Shown: positions 26,625 to 33,626 of the stretch, piece after piece
How the letters are laid out: every line of letters begins with the position of its first letter
How positions within the stretch are numbered: position 1 is the stretch's first letter
NCBI GenBank assembly: GCA_965246785.1
Contig: CBDFFM010000020.1
Location: 1 to 64,000, forward strand
DNA from: UBA1952 sp965246785
GTDB taxonomy: Bacteria; Bacteroidota; Bacteroidia; Chitinophagales; Chitinophagaceae
Direction of reading: 5' to 3'
Length of the DNA stretch: 64,000 bases
Notes under the pieces: model-generated
Database searches by the model: none
Seen by the model: only the letters and a program-made list of their open reading frames with translations
Told to the model about the DNA's origin: nothing
Program-made: the position numbers and the translations under genes

Positions 26625-29087
26625 TTAGGAGGCGGGGGTATCTTTTTTCCTGCCTTTGCCGAAGAGACCGCGGACGCCTTTGGGTTTGGCGGGGGTTTCT
26701 TCGTCGTAGTAGCCGGCGCCGTTGGAGCCGCCGTAGTTGCCGTAGCCGTAGCCGTAACCGTAGCCATATCCGTAACCGTAGCCATAACCGTAGCCGTACT
26801 TCTTGTGGGCTTCCACGCCGTTGAAGATGATGGCGGTGTTGCGGATTTTGCCTTCGCCAGCCAAGTTATCCAACATGCGGACGTATTCTTTGACGGTGTG
26901 GGCCTGGCGGGTTACGAAGAGGTTGATGCCGGCGTATTGGGAGAGGATGAGGGCATCGGATACGAGGCCAAGGGGGGCTGTGTCCATGACGATGATGTCA
27001 AACATTTCCTGAAGGTCTTCAAGGAGCTGCTTGTTTTTGGGGAGGAGGAGGAGTTCGGCGGGATTGGGCGGGAGGGGGCCGCAGTTGGCTACGAAGAGGT
27101 TGTCGTGAATGCCGGAGGGCTTGATGACTTTGTCGAGGCCTACCAAGCCGGCAAGAAAGCCGGAGATGCCGCCTTCGCGGGAGAGGTTGAGGCGCTCGGA
27201 GATTTTGGGTTTGCGGAGGTCAAACTCCATGACGAGGACGCGCTTGTTGGCGAGGGCGAGTGTAAGGGCGAGGTTGATGGAGACGAAGGTTTTGCCCTCG
27301 CCGGATACGGAGGAGGTAATCATGATGACCTTCTTCTGCTCGTTGGTGGCCATGAACTCCAGGTTGGCGCGGAGGAGGCGGAATTGCTCGGCGATGCCGG
27401 TACGGATTTTCTCGCCCACCACGAGGTCTGCGCCGGTCTTGCTCTTGGACACGGAGCCGAGGATGGGGATGGAAGTGAGGGCCTCAAGGTCGCCTTCGTT
27501 GTTCACCTTATTGTCTAGCAGCTCACGGGCCACAAACACTGCTGCGGGAACCATTAATCCGATTGCGAAGCAGAGCATGTAGATGTTTTGGGAGACCGGT
27601 GAGATGGGGCTGCCGGAGCTATTAGGGGCTACCACAACGCTGGAGCGGTTAGTGGCGGCGTATTCCTCTATTTCATTCTCGATGTTCTTCTGATAGAGGT
27701 ATAGGTACATGTTCTGCAGCACGTCATAGTTGCGCCGCACATCGTTGATGGTACGGTCTAATCCGGGGACGCTTTTTATCATTTCCAATGCCTTGGATGC
27801 TACGCCTGAAGCGGTAGCGATATTGATGTCCACCTGCCTGCCCACCTTATCAGATGCATCCAGAATGCGCTTGCGCAAGGCAATGGCTTCATTCCTGGCC
27901 TGCACCACCTGAACGCTCTGCTCGGCACTGCCGGACTCCAGCCGGGTAACTTCCTGCACAACCTGGTTGTACTGGCTGATCATGGCATTAAGCTGCTGGT
28001 CTTCGACGCCCACACCTGCAATGATTGAGAATCTGCCGGAAGGGTCCAAGAGGCCTTGCTTCAGCATGGCAATGTTGGCCTTTTGCGCGTAAAGCTTGGA
28101 GATGACTTCCTGTGAGTTGGTTCTTTGCTGTAGCATAGCCTGGCCCTGGGCGTTGGGGTCTATTACGCCGGCGCCTACTTTAATGCTTTCCACGCGCTGG
28201 TCAACGCCCTGCAACTGGCTTGCCAGATCGCCTTGATTGCGCACGATAAAGTCGTGTGTCTTGCGGGCAAACTCATTAATGTTGGCCAGTTCCTGTCGGT
28301 GATAAAACCTGATAAGCACGTTTAGGAAATCCACGCTGCGCCTCGGCAGATTATCTACAAGGGATAAATCCAGAAGGCTGGTGCGGATATCGGTGGAAGT
28401 GACCTTAAAAACGCTGAGATACTTACCAGTGGTGGCGGCAACCGGCTCCACCTGAATGGTAATAGGCACATTGAGGTAAGATTTATTAGCGGAGCGGTCT
28501 TGCCTGTAATTTATCTGGAAACGGCCCTGCGGGATATTCACCCAGGTGGCAAAGGGAGCAAGCCGTTTTTGCTTTGCATCATTAATCTGAATTTCGAATT
28601 GACCTTCGCCCTTTTGCTGCACCACGAGCTTAAGTGGAATGCCAGCATAGGTGCCGCTGTCAAAGGTCATGGCAATAGGGCTTTCCTCATAAATCTCATT
28701 TTGTTTGACGCGGCCCTGAACCCAGTAATGGATATTAAGGTTAAGCGAGTCAACAACTTTGCTTACCAGGTCCTGGGAGCGGAGTAAAAAGATTTCATTG
28801 TATAGATTAACATCCCCGCCGCTTCCGTCTTTGCTGATATTTATTTTGTTTAGAATGGAGTTGGTTCCGCCTTTCTTGTCCTGCAGCACCAATGAGCTGT
28901 GAATAGCATACATCGGCGTGGTATAGCGCAAATAAAGATAGCCTGTAGTAAGTGCTATAATCATGGAAAGCACGAACCAATACCAGTTGGTTATTATGGA
29001 AGCAAGCAGCTTCCGGATATTAAAGCTATAATTGAACTGCTTGGTAATCCTGTCTTTAAGCTGCTGATTTTCTGAGTTTAAGGCCAT
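26625..29087 (-). CDS. Wzc-type polysaccharide co-polymerase with tyrosine autokinase
   Basis: An 820-residue inner-membrane protein that controls exopolysaccharide chain export. It has a first membrane helix (FVLSMIIALTTGYLYL, about 38-53), a large periplasmic coiled-coil part, a second helix (about 505-525) and a BY-kinase domain: Walker A SSVSGEGKT (592-600), Walker A' LVMEFDLRKP (about 618-627), Walker B IIVMDTAP (about 699-706). The C-terminus has ten Tyr-Gly pairs in a row plus more tyrosines, the likely autophosphorylation cluster. It is preceded by Wza (14 bp) and the cognate CpsB-like phosphatase, making a complete phospho-regulated export set without glycosyltransferases nearby. Confidence 0.93.
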   Translation of the reverse strand: MALNSENQQLKDRITKQFNYSFNIRKLLASIITNWYWFVLSMIIALTTGYLYLRYTTPMYAIHSSLVLQDKKGGTNSILNKINISKDGSGGDVNLYNEIFLLRSQDLVSKVVDSLNLNIHYWVQGRVKQNEIYEESPIAMTFDSGTYAGIPLKLVVQQKGEGQFEIQINDAKQKRLAPFATWVNIPQGRFQINYRQDRSANKSYLNVPITIQVEPVAATTGKYLSVFKVTSTDIRTSLLDLSLVDNLPRRSVDFLNVLIRFYHRQELANINEFARKTHDFIVRNQGDLASQLQGVDQRVESIKVGAGVIDPNAQGQAMLQQRTNSQEVISKLYAQKANIAMLKQGLLDPSGRFSIIAGVGVEDQQLNAMISQYNQVVQEVTRLESGSAEQSVQVVQARNEAIALRKRILDASDKVGRQVDINIATASGVASKALEMIKSVPGLDRTINDVRRNYDVLQNMYLYLYQKNIENEIEEYAATNRSSVVVAPNSSGSPISPVSQNIYMLCFAIGLMVPAAVFVARELLDNKVNNEGDLEALTSIPILGSVSKSKTGADLVVGEKIRTGIAEQFRLLRANLEFMATNEQKKVIMITSSVSGEGKTFVSINLALTLALANKRVLVMEFDLRKPKISERLNLSREGGISGFLAGLVGLDKVIKPSGIHDNLFVANCGPLPPNPAELLLLPKNKQLLEDLQEMFDIIVMDTAPLGLVSDALILSQYAGINLFVTRQAHTVKEYVRMLDNLAGEGKIRNTAIIFNGVEAHKKYGYGYGYGYGYGYGYGYGYGNYGGSNGAGYYDEETPAKPKGVRGLFGKGRKKDTPAS
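26739..26798 (-). repeat. Coding hexanucleotide repeat: ten Tyr-Gly pairs
   Basis: Ten consecutive (TAY GGN) codon pairs in the 3' end of the wzc-like gene. The mixed codons (TAC/TAT, GGC/GGT/GGA) show it is not a fresh slippage product, so the tyrosine-rich tail is kept by selection or is old. Length variation here would alter the number of phosphorylation sites without changing the frame. Confidence 0.9.
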
Positions 29088-29101
29088 CGCACTATACTTT
29101 T

Positions 29102-29920
29102 TTATTTATTAGCCAACTGCGTAATGCCGTAAACAGCAAGCGCAGTAGAGAGTAAGGAGGATATTACAGGCAGGTAGAAACGGAAAAATTCGTTGTTTTC
29201 CTGGCGGCGAAGCTTTACCGGCTCTATATATATTATGTCGTTTTGACGCAAATAGTAAAATGGGCTATTAAATACTTCTTTATTATTCAGATTAATTCTT
29301 GCCATCTGCCGCTGTCCGCCGTAGTCACGGATAATAAGGATATTGTCTTTCCTGCCGGATATAGGAATGTCTCCGGCGGCAGCGATGGCATCAACAATGC
29401 TTATTTTTTGATTGGGTGCCAGGACAGGGCCGGGCCGGCTTATCTCGCCGAGCAGGGTCACTTTATAGTTCAATATACGCGCTTCCACGACGGGCTCTTT
29501 CACTACGCTCGCCAAGTGCGCGGCCATCGTGTCCTTTACCTGCCTTAAAGTAAGCCCGCCAACCTTCACGCGTCCGATGACCGGAAAGGTAATGTACCCC
29601 AACGGGTCAACAAGATAACCGCTGGTTGCTAAACCGCCCCCGCCCTGGCCGCTTGAGTTTGCAAGTACATTGAATGGCGTACCGCCGCTGTTATATACGC
29701 TTAGCTGGCTCGCATTCTTATCCAGAAGGCTCTGAATGCTGGACACGTTTATAGTCAGAATGTCGTCCGGCTGTATTCTATCATCCTCCGACTCACGTAC
29801 CGGTACAGTGCGCACCGTGGTATCATTAGCGATTGATTCCTTAAAATAAATTACATTTTTCGGGCCTTGGCAAGCAGTCAGCAAAAGCGCGCTAAATGCA
29901 AAAAGTAAAAGATGTCTCAT
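29102..29920 (-). CDS. Wza-type polysaccharide export lipoprotein
   Basis: A 272-residue outer-membrane lipoprotein: lipobox LLTACQG with Cys17, then the polysaccharide-export domain (RIQPDDILTINVSS) and a SLBB domain (VTLLGEISRPGPV). A C-terminal membrane-like helix (LPVISSLLSTALAVYGI) fits the Bacteroidota version of the family. It forms the outer-membrane exit for the polysaccharide handled by the Wzc-like protein encoded 14 bp downstream. Confidence 0.9.
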   Translation of the reverse strand: MRHLLLFAFSALLLTACQGPKNVIYFKESIANDTTVRTVPVRESEDDRIQPDDILTINVSSIQSLLDKNASQLSVYNSGGTPFNVLANSSGQGGGGLATSGYLVDPLGYITFPVIGRVKVGGLTLRQVKDTMAAHLASVVKEPVVEARILNYKVTLLGEISRPGPVLAPNQKISIVDAIAAAGDIPISGRKDNILIIRDYGGQRQMARINLNNKEVFNSPFYYLRQNDIIYIEPVKLRRQENNEFFRFYLPVISSLLSTALAVYGITQLANK

Positions 29921-29977
29921 TCAGCTTAAATAAGTTGCAAAACTAACAAAGCAGGCGCATTGGCTAGTCGCTATCTC

Positions 29978-30736
29978 TTAATATAATAAGCCGGCGTTCT
30001 TAAATCCGTAAGCGGCAAGCTGTCGCATGAGGTCTGGCTGCTCCGTACGCATCCGCTCCAGTGCAGCCAGATGCCGCTCATGATGCACGTCGGAGCCGCA
30101 GTAGTCATAGAGGCGTATATCCATGTACTTCTTAGCCATGGCCTTGACTGTGCCGCCGTAATAGCCCGTAGGCGAGAGCAGGTTCATAGCCATCAGTACG
30201 CCTTTCTCTTTCCACGCTTGGAACACCGCCGGATTGCCCTCATACTGATAGCGCTCCGGGTGGGCCAGCACAGGCGTATATCCCGCCGCTTGTATGGAGA
30301 ATATCATGTCGTCAAGCTGCCGCGGCCAGCCGGCCATGCTCACCTCCACCAACGCCAGCTTATCCCCGAATGTGAGCAGCCCATCGGGCATTACGGCGGG
30401 CAGGAAGAGATTGTCAAGGTAATATTCCGCAGCGATGCCGAGCGTTACGCCAAGCTTTTGCTCGTCTATAAAGCGCTGATGGTGCGCGAACCGGGCCTGA
30501 AGATTTTGAAAATTATTCTCATAAAATTCCAAATGAATGTGCGGTGTGGTGATAAGGCGGCTCCATCCCAGCGCCTTCATGCCGCGGATAAGGTCGAGGC
30601 TTGTTTCTACGTCCGGTGCGCCATCGTCAACGCCTGGCAGTAGGTGGCTGTGCATATCCGCGCCGAGGAAGGAGAAGTCCGTTGGCGCTTCGCCCTCCGG
30701 CTGTTGCGCCGCTTTTTTTCTGAAGAAAGAAAACAT
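29978..30736 (-). CDS. CpsB/YwqE-type PHP-family tyrosine phosphatase
   Basis: A 252-residue metal-dependent phosphatase that removes phosphates from the Wzc tyrosine tail. PHP-domain metal ligands are visible: DMHSHLLPGVDDG (27-39), TTPHIH, LAHPERY and GSDVHHERH. First gene of the export operon (phosphatase, Wza, Wzc), 57 bp before wza. A fourth 21-bp array with phased T-tracts lies directly upstream, in the promoter region. Confidence 0.9.
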   Translation of the reverse strand: MFSFFRKKAAQQPEGEAPTDFSFLGADMHSHLLPGVDDGAPDVETSLDLIRGMKALGWSRLITTPHIHLEFYENNFQNLQARFAHHQRFIDEQKLGVTLGIAAEYYLDNLFLPAVMPDGLLTFGDKLALVEVSMAGWPRQLDDMIFSIQAAGYTPVLAHPERYQYEGNPAVFQAWKEKGVLMAMNLLSPTGYYGGTVKAMAKKYMDIRLYDYCGSDVHHERHLAALERMRTEQPDLMRQLAAYGFKNAGLLY

Positions 30737-30802
30737 GGATTAAAGGTAGGGCCGGCGTCAATGCTCATTCAGGCCTGATGACAAGCAGGGGTGCAGCCCG
30801 AC

Positions 30803-30994
30803 CGTTTTTGCGCGACCCTATATGATTTCTTTGTAACACATCACCATTTTCAGGCACCCCTTATCCATTTTTTAGTGGTCCGCAACCATTTTTTAATGGT
30901 TACATGTCATTTTTATGCGGCGCGTAAGCGTTTTTGACCGCTCACATATTATTTTTCAGTGGTGCAGATCCTTTTTGGGACGGCACCGCAGCCT
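30803..30994. repeat. T-tract array, exact 21-bp period, nine units (array 4)
   Basis: Runs of three to six T begin in the same phase at 30805, 30826, 30847, 30868, 30889, 30910, 30931, 30952 and 30973, exactly 21 bp apart. Two central units also have the palindrome CCATT...AATGG. T-tracts spaced by two helical turns are expected to bend DNA in one direction. The array spans nearly the whole gap between the CpsB-like start and the TMEM175 stop, upstream of the exopolysaccharide operon. Confidence 0.9.
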
Positions 30995-31663
30995 TTATAC
31001 CGGATGTTCCTGCGTGTCTGTCTCACCCGGCTGCATGCCGTCGGAGGCTGCTGCCACACCTTCCGGCATAAAGAAGAGGGCCGTGGGCACCGCTATCAGG
31101 GCGTAGGTAATATAGACGGAGTAGTAGGCTAAGGGAATAGCCGCCGCATATGCCGCCAGCCCAAAGAGACTTTTAATCCGCACCCTGCGATGCACCTTTT
31201 TAAGCTCACGGTTCACGGCGCGGTCTTCTCCGCGCATAAGGCCGCGCCGGTGCACATAACTGCGCATAAGCATAAAGGAGACGGCTACCATGAGCATGGC
31301 GGCGGCGTAAAGGGCGGCGCTTTCCGGCAGGAAGGGGTTGCGGCCAAGCATAGAGGTGGGCAACGGGATGAGGGAAAGCCAGAACAGAAAGTTGAGGTTG
31401 AACCACATCAGCTTCTCATCTACCGTCTGCACGAGGTGAAACATGTGGTGGTGGTTGAGCCAGGTAGTGCCGAGCACGAGGAAGGAGAAGGCATAAGCAG
31501 CCACCTTAGGCCAGAGCACATGGAAGCCCTGCACCACGTCGCGCTGTGTGAAGCCGTGCGCCAAATCACGAAACTTGATGTCAAAAATCATGATGGTGAT
31601 GATGATGGAAATGACGCCGTCTGAGAAAGACTCCATTCTGGCGGTACGGATATGCATGGGCAT
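30995..31663 (-). CDS. TMEM175-family potassium channel protein
   Basis: A 222-residue membrane protein with about six helices and the family signature RMESFSDGVISIIITIMI (RxxxFSDG) in helix 1. Bacterial TMEM175 proteins form tetrameric K+-selective channels lacking the usual selectivity filter. I chose ATG 31663 (MPMHIRTARM); 31657 is equally possible. The upstream frame covers intergenic sequence. No functional link to neighbours visible. Confidence 0.88.
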   Translation of the reverse strand: MPMHIRTARMESFSDGVISIIITIMIFDIKFRDLAHGFTQRDVVQGFHVLWPKVAAYAFSFLVLGTTWLNHHHMFHLVQTVDEKLMWFNLNFLFWLSLIPLPTSMLGRNPFLPESAALYAAAMLMVAVSFMLMRSYVHRRGLMRGEDRAVNRELKKVHRRVRIKSLFGLAAYAAAIPLAYYSVYITYALIAVPTALFFMPEGVAAASDGMQPGETDTQEHPV

Positions 31664-31740
31664 CTTGGCGGGAATGGTATTAAAAGGCGGGCCAGTAGTG
31701 TTGCGGAGCGTTGGAAGGTTATGGGTTTGCCCGCCCAATC

Positions 31741-31829
31741 TTTGTCATTCCCGCAGGGAATCTTAAAGAAGCTGCGAGCAAAGATTTCCTTCGGGAAACC
31801 TGTCCTGAACTCGTTTCAGGATGACAAAG
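31741..31829. repeat. Intergenic repeat with TTTGTCATTCCCGCAGGGAAT start
   Basis: Begins TTTGTCATTCCCGCAGGGAA and ends CAGGATGACAAA, so the ends are complementary. Related words occur at 50692-50829 and, partly, at 42031-42105. It lies between the divergent TMEM175 and GNAT genes. Confidence 0.65.
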
Positions 31830-31874
31830 TCGCTGCGGGCATTATGTAGCTTGCGAAGCCAATCTACGCTTTCC

Positions 31875-32405
31875 ATGTCCATCACCATGCGCCGCTGTTG
31901 CGTAGCAGATGCCTCTGCCCTCTCGGCCCTTGCCTGCCGTACTTTCTATGACACCTTTACCGGCACCTGCACAGAGGCTGATATGCAGGGCTTCCTGGAA
32001 GAATACTACAGCGTTGAGCGGCTGGCGCGGGAGCTAAGCAATCCGGAAGACTACACCTTCTTCGCCTTGCAGGAAGGCCATCCCATCGGCTACCTGCGCT
32101 TTCTGGAAAGCCCGGTTCCCTTGCCGCATAATGCGGGAGAGAAGGCTTTGGAGCTGAACCGCCTTTACATTGACCTGCCGTATAAGGGCCAGAGGGCAGC
32201 GGCCCGGCTGATGGATTTTTATCTGGAATGGGCTGCCGCGAATGGCTACAACCTCCTTTGGCTCGGTGTTTGGGAGCACAACTACAGGGCGCAGGCTTTT
32301 TACCGCAAATATGGCTTCGCGCCCACGGCCCATACGCATCCGTTCCCCATCGGCGCTACGCCGCAGACGGATGTGTGGTGGGTCAGACACCTTTCAAATA
32401 CCTAA
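31875..32405 (+). CDS. GNAT-family N-acetyltransferase
   Basis: A 176-residue acetyltransferase. The acetyl-CoA pyrophosphate-binding region is YKGQRAAARLMDFYLEWA (about 103-120) after LNRLYIDLP, followed by GVWEHNYRAQAFYRKYGF, the typical motif B. The substrate is unknown. Start at 31875 (MSITMRRC) taken because the earlier frame is the repeat at 31741-31829. Only 3 bp separate it from the next gene. Confidence 0.88.
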   Translation: MSITMRRCCVADASALSALACRTFYDTFTGTCTEADMQGFLEEYYSVERLARELSNPEDYTFFALQEGHPIGYLRFLESPVPLPHNAGEKALELNRLYIDLPYKGQRAAARLMDFYLEWAAANGYNLLWLGVWEHNYRAQAFYRKYGFAPTAHTHPFPIGATPQTDVWWVRHLSNT

Positions 32406-32408
32406 GCA

Positions 32409-32858
32409 ATGGCCCGCAACTTCTTTCTTCTATTTCTCACAGTAGCGCTTTTCGGCTGCTCCTCACCCAAGGCCCTTGTCTATAAAGACCTGAGCAGCGT
32501 GCGCATCCAGAACTTCACCATAGAGCACGCCGTCATCGTGGCCACCCTGCGCTTCTACAACCCCAATAGCTACGGCCTGAGCCTAAAGAACGGCAACATG
32601 GACGCCTACATCAACGACAAATACCTCGGCAAGGCTATGGTAGATGAGCGCGTGGCCGTCCCGGCCAAAGGCGAGTTTGTGCTGCCGGTGAGCATCGACG
32701 TCAATATGATGCGGATGCTGAAGGACGCATTTGACCTGCTCTCCCTCCAAAAAAGCGATGTGCTGGTGCGCCTGCAAGGGGATATCCGCGCGGGCAAGGG
32801 CGGCATCTATAAGCGCGTGCCAGTGAACTACGAAGGGAAGCAGAAGATACAGTTGTAG
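32409..32858 (+). CDS. LEA type 2 (LEA14-like) family lipoprotein
   Basis: A 149-residue lipoprotein with lipobox LFGCSS (Cys17), followed by one LEA-2 domain (VATLRFYNPNSYGLSLKNGNMDAYINDKYL). LEA-2 domains are immunoglobulin-like and linked to desiccation in plants; bacterial roles are unclear. Probably co-transcribed with the GNAT gene 3 bp upstream. Confidence 0.8.
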   Translation: MARNFFLLFLTVALFGCSSPKALVYKDLSSVRIQNFTIEHAVIVATLRFYNPNSYGLSLKNGNMDAYINDKYLGKAMVDERVAVPAKGEFVLPVSIDVNMMRMLKDAFDLLSLQKSDVLVRLQGDIRAGKGGIYKRVPVNYEGKQKIQL

Positions 32859-32889
32859 GTAGCAGTGTCTTTTCTTTTAGCCCGCAGCC

Positions 32890-33600
32890 TTACGCAGCAG
32901 CCAGCTTCTGAACATTCGCCTTATCACTTTCTATAACGCCGTCGCGCATCCGCACGATGCGGCGGGTGTGGGCAGCAATATCCTCTTCGTGGGTAACAAG
33001 CACAACGGTATTGCCGCCGGCGTGGATGGCGGAGAATAAATCCATGATTTCTATGGAAGTCTTCGAGTCAAGGTTTCCCGTTGGCTCATCCGCGAGGATG
33101 AGGGCGGGGTTGTTGACGAGAGCGCGGGCGATGGCTACGCGCTGGCTTTGGCCGCCGGATAGCTCATTAGGCTTGTGGTGGGCGCGGTCGGCAAGGCCGA
33201 CCTTTGCGAGTATGTCGCGGGCGCGCTCTTCCCGCTCTTTGCGGCCTACGCCGGCGTAGATGAGGGGGACGGCGACGTTTTCCCAAGCGTTTTGGCGGGG
33301 GAGGAGGTTGAATTGCTGGAAGACGAAGCCGATTTCTGCGTTGCGGATGTCGGCTAATTCATCGCCGGCCATTTTGGAGACGTCTTTTCCGTTGAGGACG
33401 TATCGGCCGCCGGTGGCGGTGTCTAAGCAGCCGAGGATGTTCATCATCGTGCTTTTGCCGGAGCCGGAGGGGCCCATGAGGGCGACGTATTCATTGCGGG
33501 CAATGGTGAGGTCAATGCCTTTGAGCACGGGCAGCTCTTGCTTGCCGAGGTAGTAGGATTTGCGGATGCCTTGAAGCGAGATGATGTCAGCGGCGCTCAT
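32890..33600 (-). CDS. LolD/MacB-type ABC transporter ATPase
   Basis: A 236-residue ATP-binding subunit: Walker A GPSGSGKS (43-50), Q-loop FVFQQFNLLP, signature LSGGQ (147-151), Walker B ALILADEPTGNLD and the switch histidine VTHE. The GxxFQxFNLL and DEPTGNLDS words place it in the MacB/LolD group (lipoprotein or peptide/macrolide extrusion). No permease is adjacent; instead a TonB-dependent receptor lies 26 bp upstream on the same strand. Start at 33600 (MSAADIISL). Confidence 0.92.
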   Translation of the reverse strand: MSAADIISLQGIRKSYYLGKQELPVLKGIDLTIARNEYVALMGPSGSGKSTMMNILGCLDTATGGRYVLNGKDVSKMAGDELADIRNAEIGFVFQQFNLLPRQNAWENVAVPLIYAGVGRKEREERARDILAKVGLADRAHHKPNELSGGQSQRVAIARALVNNPALILADEPTGNLDSKTSIEIMDLFSAIHAGGNTVVLVTHEEDIAAHTRRIVRMRDGVIESDKANVQKLAAA

Positions 33601-33626
33601 GGTGTAAATGTAGGGGCACACCGCTA

